Below the pieces are notes generated by a model, which saw only the letters and a list, made by a program, of their open reading frames with translations, was not told where the DNA came from and ran no database searches. Positions 23,723 through 33,376 of a stretch of DNA of 39,749 nt are shown in pieces. The stretch's first letter is position 1; each line of letters starts with the position of its first letter. The position numbers were made by a program, and so were the translations under genes. Source of the stretch: Nitrospirota bacterium (GTDB lineage: Bacteria > Nitrospirota > Thermodesulfovibrionia > SZUA-242); the NCBI GenBank assembly GCA_003235715.1, contig QJVM01000089.1, forward strand, positions 1-39,749. The letters are read 5' to 3'.

Positions 23723-26437
23723 ATGCTTCCACACTGGCTCATCCTGAGCGTTTCCTTCGGCTACCTTGGCCTGCTGTTTGCCGTGGCCTATTACGGGGAC
23801 AAACGGGCCGACGCGGGTCGTTCCATCATCAGCAACCCCTATATCTACACCTTCTCCATTGCCGTGTACTGCACGGGCTGGACCTTTTACGGTAGCGTGG
23901 GGCGGGCTGCAGCCACGGGCGCGGGGTTCCTGCCCATCTACCTTGGACCCACCCTGGCCGCCCTGCTCTGGTGGCTGGTCCTTCGGAAGATCATTCACCT
24001 GAGCAAGGTCTTCAACATCACAAGCATTGCCGACTTCATCGCCTCGCGGTTCGGCAAAAGCATGAAGATCGGTGGCCTCGTCACGATCATTGCCGTCGTG
24101 GGTATCATGCCCTACATCTCCCTTCAGCTGAAGGCCATATCCCTGAGCTTCAATACCCTCTTCCACTTTCACGGTATTCCCCAGGATAGCGGTTTCTTCG
24201 TCGGAGAGGATACCGCCCTGTATGTGGCCTTGATCCTGGCGGTTTTCTCCATTCTTTTTGGAACCCGTCATATCGACGTGACCGAGCGACACGAGGGGAT
24301 GGTGGCCGCCATCGCCTTTGAATCCCTGGTTAAGTTCCTGGCCTTCACGGCCGTCGGGCTCTTTGTAACCTTCTCGATTTATAAGGGCCCGGCCAACCTG
24401 TATGCCGAAGCCATGCAGGTGCCGGAACTCGCCCGACTCATGCAGATGGACGCGTTGCCCGGGGGGTACGCCACCTGGTTCTCGCTGACGTTTATCTCCA
24501 TGACGGCCATCATGTTCCTGCCGCGACAGTTCCAGGTCCTCGTGGTCGAGAACGTGAATGAAGACCACGTGCGAACAGCCACCTGGCTCTTTCCGCTTTA
24601 TCTCTTTGCGATCAATCTTTTCGTGATCCCCATCGCCTTTGCCGGCGTCATGCAGTTCGCCGGAGCCAACGTGGACCCCGATACGCTGGTCCTCGCCCTT
24701 CCCCTGATGCACGGCCATAATCTGCTCGCCCTCTTCGTCTTTCTCGGTGGGCTTTCGGCCGCCACGGGTATGGTGATCGTGGAATCCATCGCGCTGTCCA
24801 CGATGCTGTCCAACGACCTTCTGGTACCCATCATGCTCCGGCTCAAGCTGCTCCGCACAGAGGCCATGGGGGGCGTGCTCCTGATGCTCCGGAGGGGGTG
24901 CATCCTGGGGGTCCTTCTGCTTGGCTATCTTTACTTTCGCCTCATCGGGGAGTCCTATGCACTGGTTACCATTGGCCTGGTCTCGTTTGCCGCGGCCGCC
25001 CAGTTTGCACCGCCGATCCTCCTGGGACTTTACTGGAAGGGGGCCAGCCGAACCGGTGCGCTGGCCGGCCTGGCCGCCGGTTTTGTGGTCTGGGCCTACA
25101 CGCTGCTCCTACCCTCCTTTGCCAAGTCCGGCTGGCTGCCTATTTCTCTCGTTGATCCCGGGCCCTTCGGGATTTCTGCCCTGGGACCGTATCACCTTTT
25201 GAATCTCACGATGTTTGATCCGATTACCCACTCCGTTTTCTGGAGCATGCTCTTCAATGTGGGGTTCCTGGTGGTGGTCTCGTTATACGATCGGCCTGCC
25301 GGTCTGGATCAGCTCCAGGCCGCCGTGTTCGTCCAGGGCAGTCGGGCTTCGGATACGGGGGACACCCGGCTCTGGCACGGCACGACCCGCGTGGCCGATC
25401 TAATGGGGCTCGTGGCCCGCCTCATCGGCGTGGACAGGGCTGAACGGGCGTTTCAGGCGTACGCCCAACAGCACCGGGTCCAGCTCAACAGCGACAACGT
25501 GGCCGATGCCACGCTTCTGGAATTCACGGAACGGGAGCTGGCCAAGACCGTGGGAGCGGCCTCGGCCCGGGTCATGATGTCCTCCATCATCGAAGGAGAG
25601 GCGTTGAGCATCGAAGGCCTGATGCGGATCATGGATGAAACCTCCCAGGTCATCGAGTACAGCCGTCAGCTGGAGCAGAAATCGCGGGAACTCGAGGCCG
25701 CGACTCAGGAGCTTCAGCGCACCAACGAACGCTTGAAGGAACTCGACGTGCTGAAGGATGATTTCGTCAACACCATCAGCCACGAACTTCGGACGCCGCT
25801 TACTTCCATCCGGGCCCTTTCCGAAATTGTCCACGACGAGGTCAATATGGACCCTGACGAGCGGCAGCGTTTTCTCGGCATCATGGTGAAGGAGACCGAG
25901 CGCCTCACCCGTCTGGTGAATCAGGTTCTGGACTTTTCCAAGATCGAATCCGGCGCAGTGCGGGGCATACAGGAGGAACTGGACCTCGCAGACGTGACCC
26001 AGGAAGCCCTGGCCGCAACCAGTCAGCTGGCCCGCGACCGGGACGTGACCATTAGCAGCCAACTTCCGTCTGAACCCGTAAGACTCATCGGCGACCGCGA
26101 CCGGCTCGTACAGGTGATCGTCAATCTCCTGTCCAATGCCATCAAGTATTGCGACGACCAGGTGGGCAAGGTGCACCTCCGACTGATTTCAGATCCCGAC
26201 GAAGTGCGGATGGAAGTTCGGGACAACGGTCCGGGAATCCGGCCGGAAGAGCGGGAACGTATCTTTGAGAAGTTCCATCAGCTAAGCGATACCGTGAAGG
26301 GGAAGCCCCATGGAACCGGATTGGGGCTGGCCATCTGCAAAGCCATTATCCAGAATCACGGCGGACGGATCTGGGTGGAGGACAACTTTGGCGGCGGTTC
26401 CATCTTCACGTTCACTCTCCCAAGACAGGCCTTGTGA
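23723..26437 (+). CDS. Sodium:solute symporter fused to STAC domain and histidine kinase (CrbS/CbrA-like)
   Basis: This 904-aa protein. Residues about 1-530 form a 12-13 helix SSS transporter (YCTGWTFYGSVGRAAATGAG, IADFIASRFGKSMKIGG). A STAC domain at about 555-630 (LVARLIGVDRAERAF, SARVMMSSIIEGEALS) links transporter and kinase. A coiled coil (LEQKSRELEAATQELQRTNE) follows. HisKA has His687 in FVNTISHELRTPLTSIRALS. HATPase has N (LLSNAIKYC), G1 (VRDNGPGIRPEE) and G2 (GTGLGLAICKAI) boxes, so the kinase is intact. Family members sense acetate or related nutrients and signal to a response regulator, here most likely 20954-21331. Confidence 0.96.
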   Translation: MLPHWLILSVSFGYLGLLFAVAYYGDKRADAGRSIISNPYIYTFSIAVYCTGWTFYGSVGRAAATGAGFLPIYLGPTLAALLWWLVLRKIIHLSKVFNITSIADFIASRFGKSMKIGGLVTIIAVVGIMPYISLQLKAISLSFNTLFHFHGIPQDSGFFVGEDTALYVALILAVFSILFGTRHIDVTERHEGMVAAIAFESLVKFLAFTAVGLFVTFSIYKGPANLYAEAMQVPELARLMQMDALPGGYATWFSLTFISMTAIMFLPRQFQVLVVENVNEDHVRTATWLFPLYLFAINLFVIPIAFAGVMQFAGANVDPDTLVLALPLMHGHNLLALFVFLGGLSAATGMVIVESIALSTMLSNDLLVPIMLRLKLLRTEAMGGVLLMLRRGCILGVLLLGYLYFRLIGESYALVTIGLVSFAAAAQFAPPILLGLYWKGASRTGALAGLAAGFVVWAYTLLLPSFAKSGWLPISLVDPGPFGISALGPYHLLNLTMFDPITHSVFWSMLFNVGFLVVVSLYDRPAGLDQLQAAVFVQGSRASDTGDTRLWHGTTRVADLMGLVARLIGVDRAERAFQAYAQQHRVQLNSDNVADATLLEFTERELAKTVGAASARVMMSSIIEGEALSIEGLMRIMDETSQVIEYSRQLEQKSRELEAATQELQRTNERLKELDVLKDDFVNTISHELRTPLTSIRALSEIVHDEVNMDPDERQRFLGIMVKETERLTRLVNQVLDFSKIESGAVRGIQEELDLADVTQEALAATSQLARDRDVTISSQLPSEPVRLIGDRDRLVQVIVNLLSNAIKYCDDQVGKVHLRLISDPDEVRMEVRDNGPGIRPEERERIFEKFHQLSDTVKGKPHGTGLGLAICKAIIQNHGGRIWVEDNFGGGSIFTFTLPRQAL

Positions 26438-26570
26438 CCCCCATTGAGAGGTCCTTCCGCCAGGGTCTGAGGTCAACCCTTCCGGCATCGAGACCTCCCC
26501 GCGGTTGCTTGCGGAGGGGAAATCCCTCTTGCCGCCCGTGGTCGGGAGGGCATGAGTGGAGCCCGTTATT

Positions 26571-28460
26571 TCAGGATCGATATTCCCTTTGAATCCCGTC
26601 CAGCGTCCGGGAGATGACGCGACAGGCGTCCTTCAGATTCTTCTGGTCCTGCCGACCGAGCGCCTGAGGGTCGATGAAATTGTCCGGTTCCAGGTTCGAG
26701 GATATCTGTTCGAACTGGTGGTGAATGCGCAAAAGGGAGATGAATTCAAAGGTCTGCTCGAGCGCATCCCCGACTTTCCGGGCCGTCGGGTGGACCCGTT
26801 TAAGGGCCGAGATCCGTTCCAGGGTCGAGGTTTCCGGTATCCCGCTTTCCAGGCTGAAGAGGCGGACGATATTGATGAGCGGCGCAATACATTTGTGTTT
26901 CAGGTTCAGCTTTTTCCGATGACCGGGCTCGCTGTCGAGAACAAAGGTCCCCAGAACGCTGAGCGGTGGCCGGACACTGGTCGCCATATCGGCCAGGTAT
27001 TTGAGGAAGAGGGACTGACCCCGAAGCGCGTGCATCAGGTGCGCCTTCAGTTCCGAAGCCAGCCGGAGATCCCCGTAGAGCCCCCTGAAATCAAAAAGAA
27101 TGACGGAGGCCACAATGGCCTCGGCCGTGGGCTCCCGAATCCATCCCCGGAAATATCCCTTCCAGACAGAAAGCGGGGCACACCACTGCGGATTGCTGGC
27201 CATATAGTTTCCCGGGCAATCGGCAAACCCGCATCGGCGCAGGCCATCGGCTACGATCTCTGATAATCGGGTGAAATAGTCCTTTGCGTCACGGGCCTCC
27301 TGCTCGTTTTGCGGGTCGGCGTAGACCAGGCCGTTGTCCTGGTCTGTCTTGAACGCCTGTTCCTTTCGCCCGGCACTTCCGTAAACGATCCAGCAGAACG
27401 GCACGGGGGGCGGACCAAGGCTATTCCGGGCAAGGGTTAACACCTTGCGCTCCAGCCGGTCGTTGACTTCCGTGATGATCCGAGTGAGGGCACTGGCCCG
27501 GGCCCCTTCCCGGATCAGGAGGGAAACCAGGCCCATAATCTTTCGGGATACCGGCGCCAGGCCTTCAAGCGTCTGCTGGGTCTCGATCTCTTCGACCAGA
27601 ATCCGGGGCGACGTGCCCTGGAGCATCATGAAATCATGGGTACTGACGACGCCGGTCAGCTTCCCGGATTCCACAACAAGGAGATGTTGGATGTCGTGGT
27701 TGAGCATCTTGAGCAGGGCCGCATAGCAGAACTCCCCGGCCTCAATCTTGACCAGATTCGTGCTCATGACCTCCCGGACCGGAAGTGTACCGCTTCGCCC
27801 CTGGACGAGCACACGGTCCCGCAAATCCGTGTTGGTAACGATACCAACAGGCAGGCCGTCCTCCCCGGTGATGACGAGGGAGCCAACCTGCTCGGATGAC
27901 ATGAGTTTCGCCGCTTCCGAGATCGGGGTCGTCCCGCCGGCCAGCAGGACTTTCCGCGTGGACAGTTCCCGCACCGGTGCGGTGAAAAGCAGCCTCTCGG
28001 ATTCCCCATAGAGCCGACTCTTTCGCTCAATCTCGCTTCCTGTTGGAAACCGGAACGAGGATCTGGGCTGCTCCTGAAAGAGATCCTGAAGTACGGGGTA
28101 AGCCAGGACAAGAGCCCGGACATCCTGGGCGGTCACGCTATAGGTGACCAGATCCCCCATGGCCTCGACGGAGACTTCCTGCCGCGCCTTCTCCAAGCCC
28201 GGAACAAAGCCGAAGAGATCCCCTTCCCCCCGATAGTCTATGACGTCCCTTCCGCCTTCCGCGTCCACATAGACCATCACGCCTCCCTGCTTGATGATGT
28301 GCAGTTCTTCGGCCGGGCGGTCCTCCTGTTTAAAGATAACCGTACCCCCGGGGTAGAACTTCATGGCCAGCTGACGCACCAGCCTCTCCAGAGCATCATC
28401 ACCGAAACTTCTGAATCGGGCCTGATTCCTGAGAAAGTGGAAGGCGCTCTTGGTGGTCAT
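26571..28460 (-). CDS. cNMP-binding/CBS/DUF294 nucleotidyltransferase-like protein
   Basis: This 629-aa protein. Residues about 15-125 are a cyclic-nucleotide-binding-like domain (YPGGTVIFKQEDRPAEELHI, GEGDLFGFVPG). Two CBS domains at 165-290 bind adenosyl ligands. The DUF294 part has a nucleotidyltransferase signature, VYGSAGRKEQAF (GS at 361-362) and the acidic DQD at 373-375. DUF294_C fills the C-terminus. It resembles GlnD-like nucleotidyltransferases, but the substrate is unknown. Members typically sit next to SSS symporters and exonucleases, as here. It converges on the symporter-kinase gene and is divergent from rnr. Confidence 0.95.
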   Translation of the reverse strand: MTTKSAFHFLRNQARFRSFGDDALERLVRQLAMKFYPGGTVIFKQEDRPAEELHIIKQGGVMVYVDAEGGRDVIDYRGEGDLFGFVPGLEKARQEVSVEAMGDLVTYSVTAQDVRALVLAYPVLQDLFQEQPRSSFRFPTGSEIERKSRLYGESERLLFTAPVRELSTRKVLLAGGTTPISEAAKLMSSEQVGSLVITGEDGLPVGIVTNTDLRDRVLVQGRSGTLPVREVMSTNLVKIEAGEFCYAALLKMLNHDIQHLLVVESGKLTGVVSTHDFMMLQGTSPRILVEEIETQQTLEGLAPVSRKIMGLVSLLIREGARASALTRIITEVNDRLERKVLTLARNSLGPPPVPFCWIVYGSAGRKEQAFKTDQDNGLVYADPQNEQEARDAKDYFTRLSEIVADGLRRCGFADCPGNYMASNPQWCAPLSVWKGYFRGWIREPTAEAIVASVILFDFRGLYGDLRLASELKAHLMHALRGQSLFLKYLADMATSVRPPLSVLGTFVLDSEPGHRKKLNLKHKCIAPLINIVRLFSLESGIPETSTLERISALKRVHPTARKVGDALEQTFEFISLLRIHHQFEQISSNLEPDNFIDPQALGRQDQKNLKDACRVISRTLDGIQREYRS

Positions 28461-28597
28461 AAGGGCCCTGCCCGCAGGCAGCGAACGTGGCGTTCCTGAT
28501 TACCGGATTAACCACAGTCTACACTGACCGGAAACGGCGCACCACAACAGGGGTTCATTTTTCTATCAGCAGGATGGAGCGACAGGGGCTCCCTTTC

Positions 28598-28626
28598 TTG
28601 GGTTGCAGTAAAAGAGCGGATACAAT
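28598..28626 (+). promoter_or_regulatory. Sigma-70 promoter for rnr
   Basis: TTGGGT (28598-28603), 17 bp, TACAAT (28621-28626). Transcription would start near 28633, upstream of the ATG at 28661 but after the ATG at 28625, so it supports the later start of rnr. Confidence 0.5.
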
Positions 28627-28660
28627 GACTCAGGGCTTTGCGCATACGGGCCGAACCTCC

Positions 28661-30769
28661 ATGTTCGACAGAGCACAGATTCTTTCCTTTCTCCAGCAGC
28701 GGTCCCGGCGTCCGGTGAGCTTCAGGGAGCTCATGCACGAGCTCCGGCTCTCGCGGGCAGAGAGCCGACGCCTCAAACAAAGCCTTCGGGAACTGGTTCG
28801 GGACGGCAAGGTCCTTCGCACGAAGCGAGGCCTGTACGGCCCCGCGCCGTCCATGAACCTCCTCCAGGGCCGGTTCGAAGCACACGCAGACGGTTATGGA
28901 TTTCTGGTCCCCGATGAACCGGGAAAGCCCGATCATTTCATCCCTGCCCGTCATACGCTCGGGGCCATGGGCGGAGATCACGTCCTGGCCAGGGTGGAGA
29001 GGCCGGAGCGTCGGGAAGCGGCGATCATCAAGATACTCGCCCGAGGGTCCAAGCGTTTTGTGGGCCGGCTGGAAGGAACCTTCCGGAATGCCTGGGTGAT
29101 TCCACGGTATAAACGGGGAGGCCTGGACCTCCTCATTCCTGAGGTGCCCCCGGGTCTGGCCGCGCCCGGGGATTGGGTCGTGGCAGAGATCGTCAAGTTC
29201 CCGGAATTGGGCCGACCGCCGGAGGGCCGCATCCTGAAGAGTCTGGGACCCGTGGAAAGCCCGCCCCAGGATATCTCCGTCATCATCGAGGAGTATGGAC
29301 TACACCGGCGGTTTCCCTCGCCCGTAAAGAAGGAAGCCGCCGCCTTCCCCCCGGAGTTCCCGAAGGAGACGATCAGGGGAAGGAAGGATTTCCGTTCCCT
29401 CCTCACGGTCACCATCGACGGAGAACGGGCCCGGGATTTTGACGATGCCGTATCTGTCCAAACGCTTCCGGGGAAGGGGTATGTTCTCTGGGTTCATATC
29501 GCGGATGTCTCCTATTACGTCCGGCCCGGCTCGGCCATTGATGCCGAAGCTCAGGTAAGGGGAACCAGCGTCTACTTTCCGGACCGGGTACTTCCCATGC
29601 TTCCGCCCGAACTCTCCTCCGATCTCTGCAGTCTGAAGCCTGGACTGGACCGGCTTTCGATGAGCGTGGAACTGCACTTTGATGCGTCCGGGCAACGTGT
29701 CCATGCCGATTTTTGGAAGTCGATCATCAATTCCAACCGGCGCCTCACGTATACCGAAGCCGCAAAGGTCATAGAAACGCCGGACCCCCTTGAGCATGGC
29801 GAGGATGACGTTAACGTCGCCGTGCTACAGATGCAGCAGCTGGCCCGTCTGCTCAGGCAACGGCGGAGGGACCGGGGAAGCCTCGATTTTGATCTCCCGG
29901 AACCCGAAATTCTCCTGGATCTGGAGGGTAAGCCCGAAGACATCATTGTGGCGCCTCGGAATGATGCGCACCGGCTGATCGAGGAGTTCATGCTCGCGGC
30001 CAACGAGGCGGTCGCCGAACATCTCGACCGTCCGGAACTCCAGATGGTCTTTCGCATCCACGAGGAACCGGACCCGGAGCATATCGCCTTTGCGCTGAAA
30101 CTCCTGAAGGAAGCGGGCCTCCGTGTGAGACACAAAAGCCTTTCGAGCCGCAACGTGGCCCGGATCCTTGAGGAGACAGAGGGATTGCCCTCAGGTCGCG
30201 TGCTGCATTACCACATACTTCGGGCATTGAAGACGGCTAGGTACTCGCCCGACAACCTCGGGCATTTCGGTCTGGCCTCAACCTGCTACACCCACTTTAC
30301 CTCACCCATCCGCCGCTATCCGGACCTCATGGTCCACCGGACCCTGAGGGGCCTTCTTTCGCGCGGGAAGGAGGTCTCGGGCGAAGAAACGAGCAGGGAG
30401 GATTTCCGGAATCTGTGCCTTCACTGTTCGCAGACCGAACGGAACGCGGACAAGGCGGAACGCGAGTCTGCCAAGTCCTTGCGGGCTTGGTTCATGAAGG
30501 ATAAGGTGGGGGAAGAATTCGATGGATTCGTGGAAGACGTTAAGTCCGCCGGTATCCGGGTGCGCTTGAAGGACTACTTTGTGGACGGATTTATTCCGGT
30601 CTCCGCCCTCACCGACGACTACTACCTCTTCCATGAAGCCTCCATGACGCTGGCCGGCCGCCATTCCGGTCGCCGGTTCAGGCTTGGCCAGGAAATACGG
30701 GTCCGGGTTGCACGGGTCAGCATTGAAGAACGTGCGATTATCTTCGGGCCGGTAGAAGGAATCCGTTAA
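28661..30769 (+). CDS. rnr: Ribonuclease R
   Basis: This 702-aa 3'-5' hydrolytic exoribonuclease digests structured RNA. An N-terminal winged helix (ILSFLQQRSRRPVSFRELMH) and two cold-shock-type OB domains lead to the RNB catalytic domain, with the Mg-binding acidic cluster in TIDGERARDFDDAVSV and HIADVSYYV. The substrate channel includes YFPDRVLPMLPPELSSDLCS. The C-terminal S1 domain is FDGFVEDVKSAGIRVRL. The open frame extends to 28487, and ATGs at 28625 and 28661 are candidates. I prefer 28661 because the promoter would start transcripts after 28625. Confidence 0.95.
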   Translation: MFDRAQILSFLQQRSRRPVSFRELMHELRLSRAESRRLKQSLRELVRDGKVLRTKRGLYGPAPSMNLLQGRFEAHADGYGFLVPDEPGKPDHFIPARHTLGAMGGDHVLARVERPERREAAIIKILARGSKRFVGRLEGTFRNAWVIPRYKRGGLDLLIPEVPPGLAAPGDWVVAEIVKFPELGRPPEGRILKSLGPVESPPQDISVIIEEYGLHRRFPSPVKKEAAAFPPEFPKETIRGRKDFRSLLTVTIDGERARDFDDAVSVQTLPGKGYVLWVHIADVSYYVRPGSAIDAEAQVRGTSVYFPDRVLPMLPPELSSDLCSLKPGLDRLSMSVELHFDASGQRVHADFWKSIINSNRRLTYTEAAKVIETPDPLEHGEDDVNVAVLQMQQLARLLRQRRRDRGSLDFDLPEPEILLDLEGKPEDIIVAPRNDAHRLIEEFMLAANEAVAEHLDRPELQMVFRIHEEPDPEHIAFALKLLKEAGLRVRHKSLSSRNVARILEETEGLPSGRVLHYHILRALKTARYSPDNLGHFGLASTCYTHFTSPIRRYPDLMVHRTLRGLLSRGKEVSGEETSREDFRNLCLHCSQTERNADKAERESAKSLRAWFMKDKVGEEFDGFVEDVKSAGIRVRLKDYFVDGFIPVSALTDDYYLFHEASMTLAGRHSGRRFRLGQEIRVRVARVSIEERAIIFGPVEGIR

Positions 30770-30958
30770 GGCTCAGACGGTCGGAGCTCGCCGGATGGTC
30801 GGTTCCCGGTGGATCAGGCCTGCCTGAAATCTTCGCTTCCTGTTCCGGTCGCGCTCCTCCTGGTTCCGTCTATTGTTTTGCCCTAACCCGGCATAAATCA
30901 TCGCCGTTCCCGCTTCAGGCCCTATACTGTAGACAGGAGCGGAGAAAAGGCAGGGCCC

Positions 30959-32497
30959 ATGACCGGCTCAGACAAAGCTTCCCGGATGGAATCCAGGGAT
31001 CTGGAAATTCGTTACCGACGCCTGTCGGTCCTCTACGACATTGCCCTCACCCTCGGCAAATCCTTGAACCTTCAGGAAATCCTCAAGGACAGTCTCGATA
31101 AACTTATTGAGATTATGGAGGTCGATTCCGGGGTCATCTATGTCATCGATACCAATACTCAGGAGATGATCCCCATGGCCTTTCGAAACCTTTCCGACGA
31201 GGTAGTCCGGGATCTTCGTGAAAACCGGGTCACCGTGGGGGAATGCATGTGCGGGATGATCGCCCAGTGCGGAGAAGAAGTGCTTATCGCCGAGAAAGCC
31301 TCTCAAGATCCCCGCTTTACCCGCCCCGCTCTGAAAACCGAGGGAATGGAGTTCTATGCCGGCCTGCCCGTCAAGGCCCAGGAACGGGTCGTCGGCGTGC
31401 TATGTGCCATTACGCATGAATCTTACGTCATCGACGAGGGCCTGCTCGACATCCTGCGCGCCGCCACGGTGCCGCTTGGTCTGGCCATCGAGAATGCGCG
31501 GCTCTTCCAGGACACCCTGCGCAGGGCCGATGAATCCACCCGACTCCTGGATTTTGAGGGCGTCGTCGGGGCCAGCGACGCCATGCGTCACGTGCTCGCC
31601 TTTGTGAGAAAGGTCACCGACGTGGAATCGGGCATTCTCATTACAGGAGAAAGCGGCACCGGCAAGGAATTGATCGCCAAGGCGTTGCATTCCAACAGCC
31701 GGAGAAAATCCGGACCCTTTGTCATTGTAAACTGCTCGGCCGTTCCTGAATCGCTGCTGGAATCGGAGTTCTTCGGCTATGTGAAGGGCGCGTTCACCGG
31801 GGCCGTAACCGATAAGACGGGGCTTTTTGAAGCCGCCAATCATGGCACGCTTTTTCTGGACGAAGTGGAAGCCATGAGCCCCGGTCTTCAGGCCAAATTG
31901 CTTCGGGTCCTTCAGAACGGGACGTTCACCAAGGTCGGGGACACACGCCCTGTGACCGTGGACGTTCGCATCATTGCAGCCACCAACCGGGATCTTTTGG
32001 CATCGGTGAAGAACCGGGAGTTTCGCTCGGACCTTTACTATCGTTTGAACGTGATCCGGATCGATCTTCCTCCATTGCGAGACCGTACGGTGGACATTCC
32101 CATCCTGGCACGGAACTTCCTCCAGCACTTTTCTCATCAGATGGGCAAGAACGTGACCCGGTTCTCCCCGGATACGATACAGACACTCATGGCCTATCCC
32201 TGGCCGGGCAATGTGCGCGAACTCGAAAATGCGATTCAGCGGGCCATCGCCATGGCAGAGGAGGACCTTATCACCACAGGCGACCTGCCCCCGGAAATTT
32301 CCGTGAGGGACGAGAACGGCCATAGGGGTACGCTCCGTCTGGAAGAGGTTGAGCGGAACCACATCGTCCAGGTCCTCCGTTTATGCGGCGGAAACCAGAG
32401 AGAGGCCGCCCGACTTCTCGGCATCGACAAGACGACCCTGTGGCGAAAGCTGAAAAAGTACGAAGAGGTGCAAAATGCGGTCAGGACATCCAATTGA
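30959..32497 (+). CDS. Sigma-54-dependent transcriptional activator (GAF-AAA+-Fis)
   Basis: This 512-aa enhancer-binding protein. A GAF sensor (about 20-175, LYDIALTLGKSLNLQEIL, CMCGMIAQCGEEVLI) precedes the AAA+ domain. Walker A is GESGTGKE, the sigma-54-contact loop is KGAFTGAVTDKTG, Walker B is TLFLDEVEAM, with R residues in the FRSDLYYRLNVIRIDLPPLRDR second region. The C-terminus is a Fis-type helix-turn-helix (GGNQREAARLLGIDKTTLWRKLK). The signal is unknown; two Cys in the GAF could sense redox or metal. A sigma-54 promoter lies 258 bp downstream, so it likely activates osmC-dsrE. Confidence 0.97.
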   Translation: MTGSDKASRMESRDLEIRYRRLSVLYDIALTLGKSLNLQEILKDSLDKLIEIMEVDSGVIYVIDTNTQEMIPMAFRNLSDEVVRDLRENRVTVGECMCGMIAQCGEEVLIAEKASQDPRFTRPALKTEGMEFYAGLPVKAQERVVGVLCAITHESYVIDEGLLDILRAATVPLGLAIENARLFQDTLRRADESTRLLDFEGVVGASDAMRHVLAFVRKVTDVESGILITGESGTGKELIAKALHSNSRRKSGPFVIVNCSAVPESLLESEFFGYVKGAFTGAVTDKTGLFEAANHGTLFLDEVEAMSPGLQAKLLRVLQNGTFTKVGDTRPVTVDVRIIAATNRDLLASVKNREFRSDLYYRLNVIRIDLPPLRDRTVDIPILARNFLQHFSHQMGKNVTRFSPDTIQTLMAYPWPGNVRELENAIQRAIAMAEEDLITTGDLPPEISVRDENGHRGTLRLEEVERNHIVQVLRLCGGNQREAARLLGIDKTTLWRKLKKYEEVQNAVRTSN

Positions 32498-32754
32498 TTT
32501 ATATATCTTTATTTAAAACATCCTCCGTCAATTCCTAGGCCATTTAATCACCAATTGCAATATGCGGTCATTTGGCTCCGTCTTTCGAGCGCTCCCGAGC
32601 AGGGAATGCCTCGAAAAGTCGGTACGGGATTATCCAACAGGATTAACGGTTCCGCTTGATGAAGGCCGGTTCATGCACAACCGTTTGATGCATAAAGGCT
32701 TTTCGAACCTGCCCCTGACCCTGGCTTCTGAGGATATCTCCTCCCCGGCAGGAA
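32498..32754. promoter_or_regulatory. AT-rich regulatory gap with nested inverted repeats (candidate enhancer sites)
   Basis: This 257-bp gap begins AT-rich (TTGATTTATATATC). TCGAAAAG (32611-32618) is the inverse of CTTTTCGA (32699-32706), and inside it AACGGTT (32645-32651) is the inverse of AACCGTT (32679-32685). ATGCGGTCA also occurs twice (32475-32483, 32562-32570). The repeats lie about 75-170 bp before the sigma-54 start site, a usual distance for activator sites. Confidence 0.4.
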
Positions 32755-32770
32755 TGGCAGGCAACTTGCT
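32755..32770 (+). promoter_or_regulatory. Sigma-54 (-24/-12) promoter of osmC-dsrE
   Basis: TGGCAGGCAACTTGCT differs from the consensus TGGCACG-N4-TTGCW by one base. The invariant GG and GC are correctly spaced. Transcription would start near 32781, leaving a short 28-nt leader before the osmC ATG. Confidence 0.8.
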
Positions 32771-32808
32771 GTCTCACCAGCATCACTTTGAAGAAAGGGG
32801 AGACATCG

Positions 32809-33363
32809 ATGCCGACGATCAACGGACTTCAAACAGAAAACCTGGTCAACGTCGTAAACCACGTCAAGCAAAACTGGCAACAGGCCCGAACCACCTGGAA
32901 AGCGCACACCACATGGAAGGGCGGATTCAAGGTGGAGACCTGCTCGCGTGACTTTACGCTTCTTGCAGACGAGCCCGAGATGCTCTGCGGCACAAACACC
33001 GCGGCCAATCCCGTGGAAATGGTACTCCAGGCGTACGGCGCGTGCCTGAGCATCGGCTACGCCATGAACGCCGCAGTGCGCGGGATCAACATCGAGGACC
33101 TGTCCATCGAACTCGAAGGAGAGATTGACCTGCCCGGCTTCCTAGGCCTGGAGCCGCCCGAGGAACTGCACATGGACAAGCTTCCCGGGTTCAAGAACGT
33201 GAATGCAAAAGTCAGGCTGAAAGCCGATGCCGATGCGAAAACGCTCGACGCGCTCCATAAGCACGTGGTGAGCACCTCCCCGGTCGGACTTACGCTGTCG
33301 CGCCCTGTTGCCGTGGACGTTCAGCTGGCAGACGTGCCCCAACACGCTGCCGCAGGCGTATAA
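32809..33363 (+). CDS. OsmC-family protein
   Basis: This 184-aa OsmC-like protein begins MPTINGLQTENLV after AAAGGGGAG. The first redox-type Cys lies in LQAYGACLSIGYAMNAA. The second expected Cys is a Ser, in HVVSTSPVGLTLSRPVAV. OsmC and Ohr enzymes reduce hydroperoxides through two Cys, so either this is a one-Cys subtype or it acts in another way, such as sulfur handling. It is followed 13 bases later by a DsrE-type gene, and both follow a sigma-54 promoter. Confidence 0.93.
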   Translation: MPTINGLQTENLVNVVNHVKQNWQQARTTWKAHTTWKGGFKVETCSRDFTLLADEPEMLCGTNTAANPVEMVLQAYGACLSIGYAMNAAVRGINIEDLSIELEGEIDLPGFLGLEPPEELHMDKLPGFKNVNAKVRLKADADAKTLDALHKHVVSTSPVGLTLSRPVAVDVQLADVPQHAAAGV

Positions 33364-33376
33364 GGGGCAGAACCGC

